NCBI GenBank assembly: GCA_002700365.1 | Contig: PADB01000012.1 | Location: forward strand, 496,001-560,000 | Length of the DNA: 64,000 bases | Source of the DNA: Kordiimonas sp. | Lineage (GTDB): Bacteria; Pseudomonadota; Alphaproteobacteria; Sphingomonadales; Emcibacteraceae | Reading direction: 5' to 3' | In this document: piece after piece, positions 9,756 to 18,097 of the stretch | Layout of the letters: each line of letters begins with the position of its first letter | Numbering within the stretch: the stretch's first letter is position 1 | The notes under the pieces: generated by a model | The model's database searches: none | Told to the model about the DNA's origin: nothing | What the model saw: the letters and a program-made list of their open reading frames with translations, nothing else | Position numbers and translations under genes: made by a program

Positions 9756-9797
9756 TCCCAATCTCTTTTTTCTTTATATATCTCTTTGGGCAGACCG

Positions 9798-10904
9798 TTA
9801 TCCAGTCAATCCCACAATATCGTTAACCGTCACAAAAACCATCAAGGCCAACACCATGGCCAAACCAATTTTAAAACCAAATTCCTGTGTCTTATCGCTT
9901 AACTTGCGCCCTAACACTGCCTCGCAGCCATAATATAAAAGATGACCACCATCTAGCATCGGAATTGGCAAAACATTTAAAATGCCCAAATTAATAGAAA
10001 TCATTGCCATAAAGGATATTAATGCCATGAGCCCATCCTGGGCATGTTGGCCGGCAAATTTAGCAATCTTAACTGGCCCCCCCAACTCCTTTGCGGAACG
10101 GTCACCGACAATAATTTGTCCCAACCCCGTAAAAGAAGCATCAATAATATTGCCTGTCTCTATAACCGCGTGCCAAATTGCGGAAAATGGGTCACGCTTA
10201 ATATATTCCGCCCCTGCCCGGGCAACCCCAATACGGGCAATCCGCTGAACATTGCCATGGCGGTCTTCAAATTCGACCATTTTAGGAGCAATACGATAAG
10301 ACAAAGTCTCCGCCCCCCGCTCCAATGTTAATTCGACCGGCTTGCCCGGATTAATCGCCATTAAACGCTGGATGTCTTCAAACCGATCAACAGTCTCCCC
10401 ATCTATGGCGATAATTTTATCATTAACTTGTAAGCCAGCCTCTGACGCCGCACTATCTTCCATAACCGCGCCCACTACGGCCGGGGAATACGGCTGCCCA
10501 ATGAACATAAAGAAACCAGCCAGTATTAATATGGCAAAAATAAAATTCGCCATCGGCCCTGCCGCAACAATCGCAGCGCGCTGACCTAGGGGCTTATAAT
10601 GAAAGGAAACATCCTTTTCCTCTTGTGTCAGGTGATTAATTCGAGCATCCGGTGTGCTCGCTGAATTTGCATCCCCAAAAAATTTGACATATCCACCTAA
10701 CGGAACAGCACTAATCTTCCATCTGGTCCCATTTTTATCGGTGCGTCCCCAGATTTCAGGCCCAAAGCCAATGGAGAAGACCTCAACCCGCACACCATAA
10801 CGGCGCGCCACGTAGTAATGTCCCCATTCATGGATAAAAACCAAAATGGTCAAGACAAAAACAAAAGCAAAAATCGTCTGGGTTAATGTAAGAATTGTGT
10901 CCAT
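9798..10904 (-). CDS. rseP: RIP zinc metalloprotease RseP
   Basis: Site-2 intramembrane protease; the family cleaves anti-sigma factors and leftover signal peptides. The 368 aa protein has the zinc motif HEWGH near residue 25 in the first membrane helix, a central PDZ domain (about residues 120-200) and the C-terminal motif PMLDGGHLLYYG carrying the third metal ligand. One PDZ domain is visible. ATG at 10904 with GAGG upstream is chosen over a TTG one codon earlier. It sits 7 bp after dxr in the pyrH-to-skp operon, the usual order. Confidence 0.96.
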   Translation of the reverse strand: MDTILTLTQTIFAFVFVLTILVFIHEWGHYYVARRYGVRVEVFSIGFGPEIWGRTDKNGTRWKISAVPLGGYVKFFGDANSASTPDARINHLTQEEKDVSFHYKPLGQRAAIVAAGPMANFIFAILILAGFFMFIGQPYSPAVVGAVMEDSAASEAGLQVNDKIIAIDGETVDRFEDIQRLMAINPGKPVELTLERGAETLSYRIAPKMVEFEDRHGNVQRIARIGVARAGAEYIKRDPFSAIWHAVIETGNIIDASFTGLGQIIVGDRSAKELGGPVKIAKFAGQHAQDGLMALISFMAMISINLGILNVLPIPMLDGGHLLYYGCEAVLGRKLSDKTQEFGFKIGLAMVLALMVFVTVNDIVGLTG

Positions 10905-10911
10905 CAAAGCC

Positions 10912-12123
10912 TCAGCGTGAAAGCTTCTCCATTAATGACTGCGCAATAACACGTGCATTGTCATCTATATCATGCACGTCCTGAATTCGACTTATGTTAT
11001 GGCTTCCCATAACGGCTAAGGTTTCTTCCACAATGGCCGCAATATCAAGCAAACCTATTTGGCCTTTTAAAAATCCCTGCACAGCAATTTCATTCGCTGC
11101 GTTGAGGATAGTAGGTGCCCCGCCGCCAGTTTGCAAGGCTTCCCTTGCTAGTCGGATCGCAGGAAAGCGAATTTCATCTGGGGCTTCAAAATCTAACCGC
11201 GAAATTTCGACAAGATTAAGGCGTTTTGCCGGTATCGTGAGACGTTTTGGCCATTTTAGAGCATATGAAATCGGGGTCCGCATATCCGGCGTGCCTAATT
11301 GCGCCAATACTGATCCGTCATGATAAGAAACCATACTGTGGATTACCGACTGCGGATGGACCAAAATGTCTATTTGGTCCTGACGAACAGGAAAAAGGTG
11401 ATAGGCCTCAATATACTCCAACCCCTTATTCATCATCGTGGCGGAATCCACAGATATTTTTGCGCCCATATCCCAATTCGGGTGAGCCACGGCCTGCGCT
11501 GGGCTCATATGTGCCATTTCTTCACGTGTACAGGTTCTGAACGGACCGCCAGATGCTGTCAGAATAATTTTTTCGACACTATCGGCATTATTGAAGTCAA
11601 AGACCTGAAAAATGGCATTATGCTCAGAATCAACGGGCAGTAAAACCGCCTGATGTTTTGCCACCTCTTCCATAAAAAGTGCCCCGGCACAAACCAGACA
11701 TTCTTTATTGGCTAGCGCGATTGTCGCGCCACGGCGCACAGCCGTCATGGTCGGGCGAAGACCCGCTGCCCCTACAATCGCCCCCACAACAATATCCGCA
11801 TTACGCGCAGCCGCCGCGATCACCGCTTCCGGCCCCGCAGCAACTTCGGTAGCGGTCCCCGCAAGTGCATCCTTTAATTCGGAATAACCGCTGTCATCTG
11901 CAAGGGCAACAAAAGGCACATTGTATTCTCGTGCCTGTTCCGAAAGAAGTTTGACATTACTATGCGCTGTCAGGGCTTCAATCTGGAATTCACCCTTTGA
12001 CCGACCAATGACATCTAAGGTATTTCGCCCAATGCTACCCGTTGACCCCAATATGGTTACTCGCCGCCTATCGTGACTCAGATCAGCCGTATCGGCAGTG
12101 GAAAGTATCTTTTCCTCTATCAT
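10912..12123 (-). CDS. dxr: 1-deoxy-D-xylulose 5-phosphate reductoisomerase
   Basis: First committed step of the MEP isoprenoid pathway, forming 2-C-methylerythritol 4-phosphate with NADPH. The 403 aa length is normal. The NADPH-binding motif GSTGSIGRNTLDVI is at about residues 26-39. The metal/substrate motifs VDSEHNAIFQ, ASGGPFR and SVDSATMMNKGLE are all intact. It starts immediately after the cdsA stop (TAGATG). Its product feeds UppS, encoded two genes upstream, and thereby peptidoglycan synthesis. Confidence 0.97.
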   Translation of the reverse strand: MIEEKILSTADTADLSHDRRRVTILGSTGSIGRNTLDVIGRSKGEFQIEALTAHSNVKLLSEQAREYNVPFVALADDSGYSELKDALAGTATEVAAGPEAVIAAAARNADIVVGAIVGAAGLRPTMTAVRRGATIALANKECLVCAGALFMEEVAKHQAVLLPVDSEHNAIFQVFDFNNADSVEKIILTASGGPFRTCTREEMAHMSPAQAVAHPNWDMGAKISVDSATMMNKGLEYIEAYHLFPVRQDQIDILVHPQSVIHSMVSYHDGSVLAQLGTPDMRTPISYALKWPKRLTIPAKRLNLVEISRLDFEAPDEIRFPAIRLAREALQTGGGAPTILNAANEIAVQGFLKGQIGLLDIAAIVEETLAVMGSHNISRIQDVHDIDDNARVIAQSLMEKLSR

Positions 12124-12957
12124 CTAAAAGTCCCCAATGGGACGTAAGGCTAGATATGCGGCGACCACAGGCGCTACAAACACGATAGCATCCACCCGGT
12201 CCAGTATACCGCCATGTCCCGGGATAAGAGCCCCGGAATCCTTGACATTGAACCTTCTTTTCAGGGCAGATTCTGTAATATCACCAATTTGCCCCCACAC
12301 CGCCATACATGCCCCTGCCAAAGCCAAAAGCCAAAGGGGGTGATAATCAAAAAAAGCAGAAACACAGTAGCTTGCTACAGCAGCACAAGCCATACCACCA
12401 ATGAGGCCTGCCCATGTTTTTTTAGGGCTAATGCGCGGGGCCAGCTTGGGGCCTCCAATTGTTTTTCCCGCAAAATACGCCCCAGTATCTGTACACCATA
12501 CCGTAGCCATGAGCCAACAAATTGCCCCAAGTCCGATTTCTGGCTGCTGGCGCACCCATATGAGAGAGGCCGCAAAGAAAAGGGCATAAACAGGGCCACA
12601 AATAACCCATAATATATAACGCCTTGCGAGTAATAATGTAATGACCGCTAATGCAACTATCCCCAAGATCATGACCATAAAAGCCATATAAATATCATAC
12701 GTACCGATAAGTATAGAGACAGCCGCGATCAAAATGGCCTGACATGCGAAAATCCCCCGCACAGCATCACGCATACAGATACTGTTCCATTCATACATCA
12801 TAAGCAGGGCAAGGATTATGATCGCCACGACAAATGCAAAACCACCAAGATATATCACCCCTAAAGCTACGGGGATCAAAACCAATGCGGATAGCACACG
12901 TTTCATAAGGTTAGATGCCTGCCCCGTCTTCGCAGGACCGTCTGATGCAGAATTCAT
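12124..12957 (-). CDS. cdsA: Phosphatidate cytidylyltransferase
   Basis: Makes CDP-diacylglycerol from phosphatidic acid and CTP, the precursor used by PssA (also in this window). The protein has about eight hydrophobic helices. The CdsA signature is clear near the C-terminus: SALKRRFNVKDSG followed by PGHGGILDRVD. Three starts are possible (GTG 12984, ATG 12972, ATG 12957); 12957 is chosen because it directly follows the uppS stop and gives the usual N-terminus, for 277 aa. It sits between uppS and dxr, the standard order. Confidence 0.95.
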   Translation of the reverse strand: MNSASDGPAKTGQASNLMKRVLSALVLIPVALGVIYLGGFAFVVAIIILALLMMYEWNSICMRDAVRGIFACQAILIAAVSILIGTYDIYMAFMVMILGIVALAVITLLLARRYILWVICGPVYALFFAASLIWVRQQPEIGLGAICWLMATVWCTDTGAYFAGKTIGGPKLAPRISPKKTWAGLIGGMACAAVASYCVSAFFDYHPLWLLALAGACMAVWGQIGDITESALKRRFNVKDSGALIPGHGGILDRVDAIVFVAPVVAAYLALRPIGDF

Positions 12958-12958
12958 A

Positions 12959-13705
12959 TTATCTCGCGCCATAACGTCTATCACGCTGGCTAAAATCTGT
13001 GACCGCTTCTATCAGACTTTCTTTGGTAAAGTCAGGCCACAAAACGTCTAAAAATGCAAACTCCGTATATGCGGCTTGCCAAAGCAGAAAATTACTTAAT
13101 CTTTTTTCTCCGCTTGTACGTATGATCAGATCCGGATCAGGCATGCCATTTGTATAAAGGTACCGCGCGACACATTCCTCATTGATATCGTCATCACTGA
13201 CTTTCCCGTCCTTCGCATCACGCACCAGTTGCTTAACTGCATGAACAATTTCCGCCTGCCCACCGTAATTGAGAGCCAATGTGAGCTGCAGCTTCTTGTT
13301 ATTCTGGGTCTTTTTTTCCGCCTGCACGATCAACTCCACAATATCTGGAGCCAATCGGCTGCGATCACCTATTGTGGTTATGTAGACCCCATTTTTATCA
13401 AGATCATCTATCTCACGTCGCAGATACAGGCGCAGTAAGCTCATAAGGTCGCTGACTTCTTCCGTAGACCGTTTCCAGTTTTCTGAAGAAAACGCATATA
13501 ATGTCAGATAACGTATCCCTAAATCCAAACTGGCTTCTACACAGTCCCGCACGACATCCGCCCCGCGTTTATGACCAGCAAAGCGAGGCAAATGACGCTT
13601 CTTTGCCCAACGCCCGTTACCATCCATGATGATGGCAACATGGGCGGGGACCTTAAGCTTCGGCAGCGACGTTGCGCTTTTTTTACCTGCTTTAAGCTTT
13701 AACAT
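12959..13705 (-). CDS. uppS: Undecaprenyl diphosphate synthase (cis-prenyltransferase)
   Basis: Extends farnesyl diphosphate with isopentenyl units to C55, the lipid carrier for peptidoglycan and surface glycans. The 248 aa protein has the first conserved region HVAIIMDGNGRW with catalytic Asp28 and the downstream RTSGEKRLSNFLLWQ and ELxF-like region. The short basic N-terminal extension (about 20 residues) precedes the catalytic domain. It lies 15 bp after frr and abuts cdsA. Confidence 0.97.
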   Translation of the reverse strand: MLKLKAGKKSATSLPKLKVPAHVAIIMDGNGRWAKKRHLPRFAGHKRGADVVRDCVEASLDLGIRYLTLYAFSSENWKRSTEEVSDLMSLLRLYLRREIDDLDKNGVYITTIGDRSRLAPDIVELIVQAEKKTQNNKKLQLTLALNYGGQAEIVHAVKQLVRDAKDGKVSDDDINEECVARYLYTNGMPDPDLIIRTSGEKRLSNFLLWQAAYTEFAFLDVLWPDFTKESLIEAVTDFSQRDRRYGAR

Positions 13706-13720
13706 AAGATGATTACGCCC

Positions 13721-14281
13721 TTATATTTGCATAATTTCCTGTTCTTTTTTCGCCCCCAACGTATCAATCTCTTTGACTTTCGCATCTGTCAGTTTTTGTA
13801 CATCATCACCATAGGACTTCTGTTCGTCCTGACTGATCTCACTGTCTTTCTCAAGCTTTTTAAGTGTGTCCATGGCATCACGCCGGACATTACGCACAGA
13901 AATACGGGCCTGCTCAGCATATTTACCTGCAATCTTCGTCAAATCGCGGCGGCGTTCTTCATTCAGTTCAGGTATAGGAATACGCACAACATCACCATCC
14001 ACAACAGGGTTCAGCCCAAGGCCAGCATTACGGATAGCTTTTTCAACGGCAGATACCATGCCCTTGTCCCACACCTGCACACTAATCAATCGTGCCTCCG
14101 GCGTTGAAACAGTCCCGACCTGATTCATCGGCATTTTTGATCCATATGCTTCAACAGTGACCGGATCCAGCAAATTAACAGATGCACGCCCTGTGCGCAG
14201 TCCTGACAGTTCCACCTTAAAATGTTCTACGGCCCCATCCATGCGCAGTTCAAAATCATCAATATCAAATTCAGAAGACAT
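13721..14281 (-). CDS. frr: Ribosome recycling factor
   Basis: Splits post-termination ribosomes together with EF-G. The 186 aa length and the pattern ([15 protein letters not shown] near the N-terminus, [18 protein letters not shown] in the middle, [14 protein letters not shown]) are those of RRF. It follows pyrH by 8 bp; the frr-pyrH pairing is nearly universal. Confidence 0.98.
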   Translation of the reverse strand: MSSEFDIDDFELRMDGAVEHFKVELSGLRTGRASVNLLDPVTVEAYGSKMPMNQVGTVSTPEARLISVQVWDKGMVSAVEKAIRNAGLGLNPVVDGDVVRIPIPELNEERRRDLTKIAGKYAEQARISVRNVRRDAMDTLKKLEKDSEISQDEQKSYGDDVQKLTDAKVKEIDTLGAKKEQEIMQI

Positions 14282-14289
14282 CTCTCATC

Positions 14290-15036
14290 CTACTCCTGGC
14301 AAATTTTTGTAAATTGTCCCTGCCCCTGCATCACCCGCGCAAACTCCCCCTCTTCATGAAGTGAGAAAACGACGATTGGGATATTATTCTCACGGGCGAG
14401 CGAAATAGCAGATGCATCCATTACTTTTAGGTCGTTTTTCAAGACATCCATATATGATAGCGTATCATATTTAACCGCATTAGGGTCTTTCTTAGGGTCT
14501 GCTGAATAGACGCCGTTGACCTGCGTACCTTTTAGAAGACAGTCACACCCTATCTCCGCAGCACGAAGGGCAGCGGCAGTATCCGTGGTAAAATACGGAT
14601 TACCCGTTCCCGCGGCACAAATTACGACACGGTTCTTCTCAAGATGACGAATCGCACGGCGGCGAATATACGGCTCACAGACTGTTGATATGGGAAACGC
14701 TGATAGTACCCGCGTTTCAACATCCATTTCTTCCAATGAATTTTGCAACGCCAACGAATTCATTACAGTCGCCAGCATGCCCATATAGTCCGCAGAAGTC
14801 CGATCTATACCTGCGGCAACACCCGCAACGCCACGAAATATATTTCCGGCTCCTACAACGACAGAGACCTGTACTCCCATATCCCGTACTCGCTTAATTT
14901 CGGAACAAATACGTTCCACCATTTCAATATCAATACCGTAGTCCAGTTTTCCCATCAGGGCTTCCCCAGACAGCTTTAACAAGACGCGCTTATATTGAGA
15001 TTGTGAGGGCATGATATCGGATGGTGTTTGGGACAT
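14290..15036 (-). CDS. pyrH: Uridylate kinase (UMP kinase)
   Basis: Phosphorylates UMP to UDP; hexameric and usually controlled by GTP and UTP. The 248 aa protein shows the amino-acid-kinase fold: [14 protein letters not shown] at the N-terminus, [11 protein letters not shown], and the substrate region [22 protein letters not shown]. It is the first gene of the pyrH-frr-uppS-cdsA-dxr-rseP-bamA-skp unit, since the tsf terminator lies upstream of it. A promoter is expected in 15037-15162 but no clear box was found. Confidence 0.97.
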   Translation of the reverse strand: MSQTPSDIMPSQSQYKRVLLKLSGEALMGKLDYGIDIEMVERICSEIKRVRDMGVQVSVVVGAGNIFRGVAGVAAGIDRTSADYMGMLATVMNSLALQNSLEEMDVETRVLSAFPISTVCEPYIRRRAIRHLEKNRVVICAAGTGNPYFTTDTAAALRAAEIGCDCLLKGTQVNGVYSADPKKDPNAVKYDTLSYMDVLKNDLKVMDASAISLARENNIPIVVFSLHEEGEFARVMQGQGQFTKICQE

Positions 15037-15162
15037 GGCTGCGATGCACTCTGTGTAATTGTGTTATTTGTCAGCGGGCTTTCTACTGACCGAGGTCAAC
15101 ATACTACAGTGAAAAACAATAACAAATTTTTTTCTGTCATAATTCAGCCGTAGCATAAAAAA

Positions 15163-15199
15163 TAAGGGCCTGAAGAATTCTATTTCTCTCAGGCCCTTA
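15163..15199 (-). terminator. Intrinsic terminator after tsf
   Basis: An 11 bp perfect stem, TAAGGGCCTGA (15163-15173) / TCAGGCCCTTA (15189-15199), with a 15 nt loop, is followed on the minus strand by six T. It ends the rpsB-tsf transcript. Confidence 0.92.
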
Positions 15200-15242
15200 A
15201 CTATTAAAGCAAAATAGTCTTTTTTCTTAAACGTGCCGAAGC

Positions 15243-16172
15243 TTAGTTACCAGACGCAACCGCTGCAACTTCCGCCGCAAAGTCTTCTTCTTCTTTTTCG
15301 ATGCCTTCACCAAGAACCATACGCACATATCCGGCCAATTTGATTTCTTCACCGGCCTCTTTACCCGCGTTCTCAATAACTTTCTTGATCTGCGTCTCAC
15401 CATCAATCACAAAAGTCTGCTCCAATAGCACGACTTCCTGATAATATTTACGCATACGACCTTCGATCATTTTTTCAATGATATTGTCAGGCTTACCAGA
15501 TTCACGAGCCTGTTCGATTAAGACTGTGCGCTCACGCTCTACCGCCTCTTGATCTAGTTCATCCACGGTCAATGCTGCAGGAGCCGCCGCGGCAACATGC
15601 ATCGCCAATTGCTTACCCAAAGCCGCGAGGACAGTTGTATCCGCCTTAGACTCCAAAGCAACCAATACAGCAATCTTGCCCTGATTTTCCACAACCACAT
15701 TATGGATGTAACTGGCAACGACACCGTTCTCTACCGTAAGTCCCGCAGAACGACGGAACGTCATATTTTCGCCAATTGTGCCTACCGCATCTTTGACCTG
15801 TGCTTCAACGGTGTTCTCTGTTCCTGGATAATTTGCGTTATTGCTCGCATCAAAATCACCGCCATTTGCCAACGCAACATCAGCGATAACTTTCACCATT
15901 TCCTGAAACTGTTCGTTACGCGCGACAAAGTCTGTTTCAGAATTAACTTCCACCGCTACGGCTGTTGTATCGTTAGCTGCTACAGCCACAAGGCCTTCAG
16001 CCGCCACACGACCAGCTTTTTTAGCAGCCTTGGCAATTCCTTTTTGACGCAGCCAATCAATAGCCGCCTCCAAATTCGCATCATTCTCAGCCAGTGCTTT
16101 TTTGCAATCCATCATGCCCGCACCGGTCTTCTCGCGGAGTTCCTTAACAAGAGCAGCAGTAATTTGAGCCAT
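15243..16172 (-). CDS. tsf: Elongation factor Ts
   Basis: Guanine nucleotide exchange factor for EF-Tu. The start is ATG at 16172 ([17 protein letters not shown]), preceded by AAGGAAG, not the longer open frame upstream; this gives 309 aa, normal for the family. The N-terminal UBA-like region and the signature [15 protein letters not shown] are intact, as is the core TDFVARN motif. It is the second gene of the rpsB-tsf operon, and an attenuator-like hairpin lies between the two. Confidence 0.97.
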   Translation of the reverse strand: MAQITAALVKELREKTGAGMMDCKKALAENDANLEAAIDWLRQKGIAKAAKKAGRVAAEGLVAVAANDTTAVAVEVNSETDFVARNEQFQEMVKVIADVALANGGDFDASNNANYPGTENTVEAQVKDAVGTIGENMTFRRSAGLTVENGVVASYIHNVVVENQGKIAVLVALESKADTTVLAALGKQLAMHVAAAAPAALTVDELDQEAVERERTVLIEQARESGKPDNIIEKMIEGRMRKYYQEVVLLEQTFVIDGETQIKKVIENAGKEAGEEIKLAGYVRMVLGEGIEKEEEDFAAEVAAVASGN

Positions 16173-16219
16173 TGTTCTTCCTTGAAGATTAAATTCAAAC
16201 CAAAAAATCAAAAAAGGAA

Positions 16220-16241
16220 AGAGGTCGCAACTACAACCTCT
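16220..16241 (-). terminator. Attenuator-like hairpin between rpsB and tsf
   Basis: The 6 bp stem AGAGGT (16220-16225) / ACCTCT (16236-16241), extendable by G-T pairs, is followed on the minus strand by TTCCTTTTTT. It lies between rpsB and tsf and could give partial termination, lowering tsf relative to rpsB. Confidence 0.45.
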
Positions 16242-16256
16242 CCCCGATATAAAACC

Positions 16257-17066
16257 TTAAGACGCGGCTTCCTCAACAGGTTCCGCTGTCTCAGTTACTT
16301 CTGCATCCGCTGCAATTTCTGCTGGTAGCTCTTCGGCCACGTCTTCAGCTGCGCCTACATCCACGCCGGCAGCACTTAATTCGGCCTGCAATCCGTCCAG
16401 AACGGAATCTGCAATTAAATTACAGTATAACTGAATGGCACGGCTAGCGTCGTCATTCCCAGGTATCGGCAGATCAATATTTTCTGGATTACAGTTCGTA
16501 TCCACAACCGCCACAACCGGGATTCCCAATTTGCGGGCTTCGCCAATGGCCAGTTCTTCTTTATTCGTATCAATCACAAAGATAATGCTGGGCAAACCGC
16601 CCATATCTTTGATCCCGCCCAATGAACGCTCCAGTTTGTCACGCTCACGTGTCAATTGCAGGATTTCTTTCTTTGTTAAACCGATATGCTCTTGTGAAAG
16701 CTGCTCATCGAGTGCTTTCAGGCGCTTAATAGAATTTGAGATGGTTTCCCAGTTTGTCAACATCCCGCCCAACCAGCGGTGATTAACAAAATACTGACCG
16801 CAACGTTGTGCGGCCTCTGCAATCGGACCAGATGCCTGACGCTTAGTACCAACAAACAAAACCCGGCCACCAGAAGCCGTTACGTCGCGTACTTCCTGAA
16901 GTGCGCGTTGCAACATTGGGACCGTAACGGACAAATCAATGATATGCACTTTGTTGCGCACACCAAAGATGTACTTACCCATACGTGGGTTCCAACGATG
17001 TGCTTGGTGACCAAAATGAACCCCAGCTTCTAAAAGCTGACGCATAGAAAAATCGGGCAATGCCAT
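16257..17066 (-). CDS. rpsB: 30S ribosomal protein S2
   Basis: Small-subunit ribosomal protein uS2. The 269 aa protein begins [19 protein letters not shown] and contains [19 protein letters not shown] and the [10 protein letters not shown] signature. A C-terminal acidic, Ala/Glu/Val-rich tail of about 40 residues extends beyond the conserved core, as in many alphaproteobacterial S2 proteins. The ribosome-binding site AAGGAATT precedes the ATG. It is followed by tsf, the usual operon. Confidence 0.98.
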   Translation of the reverse strand: MALPDFSMRQLLEAGVHFGHQAHRWNPRMGKYIFGVRNKVHIIDLSVTVPMLQRALQEVRDVTASGGRVLFVGTKRQASGPIAEAAQRCGQYFVNHRWLGGMLTNWETISNSIKRLKALDEQLSQEHIGLTKKEILQLTRERDKLERSLGGIKDMGGLPSIIFVIDTNKEELAIGEARKLGIPVVAVVDTNCNPENIDLPIPGNDDASRAIQLYCNLIADSVLDGLQAELSAAGVDVGAAEDVAEELPAEIAADAEVTETAEPVEEAAS

Positions 17067-17165
17067 AATATAATTCCTTTTCCGGTTATGCCGCCGCAGA
17101 TGTGTGATTTACCAGGCTCATCCCAGAAAACACCGGATGGACCCCAAAGGCCCTGATCTGCGTGT
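17067..17165 (-). promoter_or_regulatory. Structured 5' leader of rpsB (candidate autoregulatory region)
   Basis: The 170 bp upstream of rpsB holds a long-range perfect pairing, CGCAGAT (17095-17101) with ATCTGCG (17156-17162), closing a 54 nt interior that itself contains a small hairpin around GGACCCC/GGGCC (about 17139-17153). Leader regulation of rpsB by S2 is known in enterobacteria; whether this leader is homologous is not established. Confidence 0.4.
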
Positions 17166-17236
17166 GAAGTGGCGCTGTCTTACGATGAAATCATAAGAAA
17201 TACAAGCCCCAATAGACGAAGTTTCTACATTCTACG

Positions 17237-18067
17237 TCATTTTATTTTTAAATGTAATCCGGTCTGATCCACCATCTCATATCCCGCATCATCTCTTATG
17301 CGACGAAATGTACCTGCCTCACCGCTTACAACTTCTGGAATCACAGTCTTTATCGGTGTTCTACGAAGCTGAAATAACGCTTCTTCTACTGTTTGTGCGC
17401 GCGACAATTTCTGAAGATTCATCATGGTCGGAAACATGAGGTCTTTCCAGTACTGTTCCAATATATCAATTGGGCGCGCCCATAAACACGCTGTAATTTC
17501 ATGTCCGTCTGGTGTTGCCTTTTGACCGTGTGGAGCCACACAAAGAAAAAACGCGGTATCAAAACGCCTTCTATGCGTAATGGGCGTAATCCAGTGGGCA
17601 AAAGGAAGGAATTGATCCACATTCAATAAAAGGCCTGTCTGTTCTATAAAGTGCCGCAATGACATATGCTGCTGCAGAAAACGCCATCGATACAAGCGTG
17701 CGACCTGTTGTTGCTGGGGTGGCTCAATAGAAACACCTCTCGCCCCGACTTTCTGCGCTAACAGCAATCCTGTTTCCTCGAACGTTTCCCTAAACGCGGT
17801 CAGCCGTGCTTGTTCGAAAAACTGTGAGGTGCGTACACGAGTACCCATGTTTATATATGGCAATGCATTACGGTCTTTGCCATCAACCTTACCTCCTGGA
17901 AAAACATATGCTCCGCCACCTACGCCAATTTTCACATGCCGCCTGACCATCAGCACTTCCAACCGTCCAAACCCATCACTACGCGGGCGACCGTTACGTA
18001 TCAGTATGACTGACGATGCGGGTGTCGCTGCAACGGGGGCTGGTCCTTTTGGGAACGGAGGGCTCAT
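17237..18067 (-). CDS. NUDIX hydrolase, NUDT19-like
   Basis: Probable pyrophosphohydrolase of a nucleoside-diphosphate derivative or CoA ester; the substrate cannot be named. The 276 aa protein has FPGGKVD at 56-62 and the NUDIX-box core RETFEETG at 93-100, separated by a longer insertion than in short NUDIX proteins, as in the NUDT19 group. The glycine that opens the classical box is displaced by this insertion. It lies 30 bp downstream of dnaE, probably co-transcribed, and upstream of rpsB. Confidence 0.85.
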   Translation of the reverse strand: MSPPFPKGPAPVAATPASSVILIRNGRPRSDGFGRLEVLMVRRHVKIGVGGGAYVFPGGKVDGKDRNALPYINMGTRVRTSQFFEQARLTAFRETFEETGLLLAQKVGARGVSIEPPQQQQVARLYRWRFLQQHMSLRHFIEQTGLLLNVDQFLPFAHWITPITHRRRFDTAFFLCVAPHGQKATPDGHEITACLWARPIDILEQYWKDLMFPTMMNLQKLSRAQTVEEALFQLRRTPIKTVIPEVVSGEAGTFRRIRDDAGYEMVDQTGLHLKIK

Positions 18068-18097
18068 CTCTATGACGTTACTGCCTCCCAGAGGCCT

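Noticed and set aside
15597-16328. A 243-codon plus-strand frame opposite tsf and rpsB
   Set aside because: It is antisense to two well-recognised genes; composition is that of a shadow frame rich in Cys, His and Arg.
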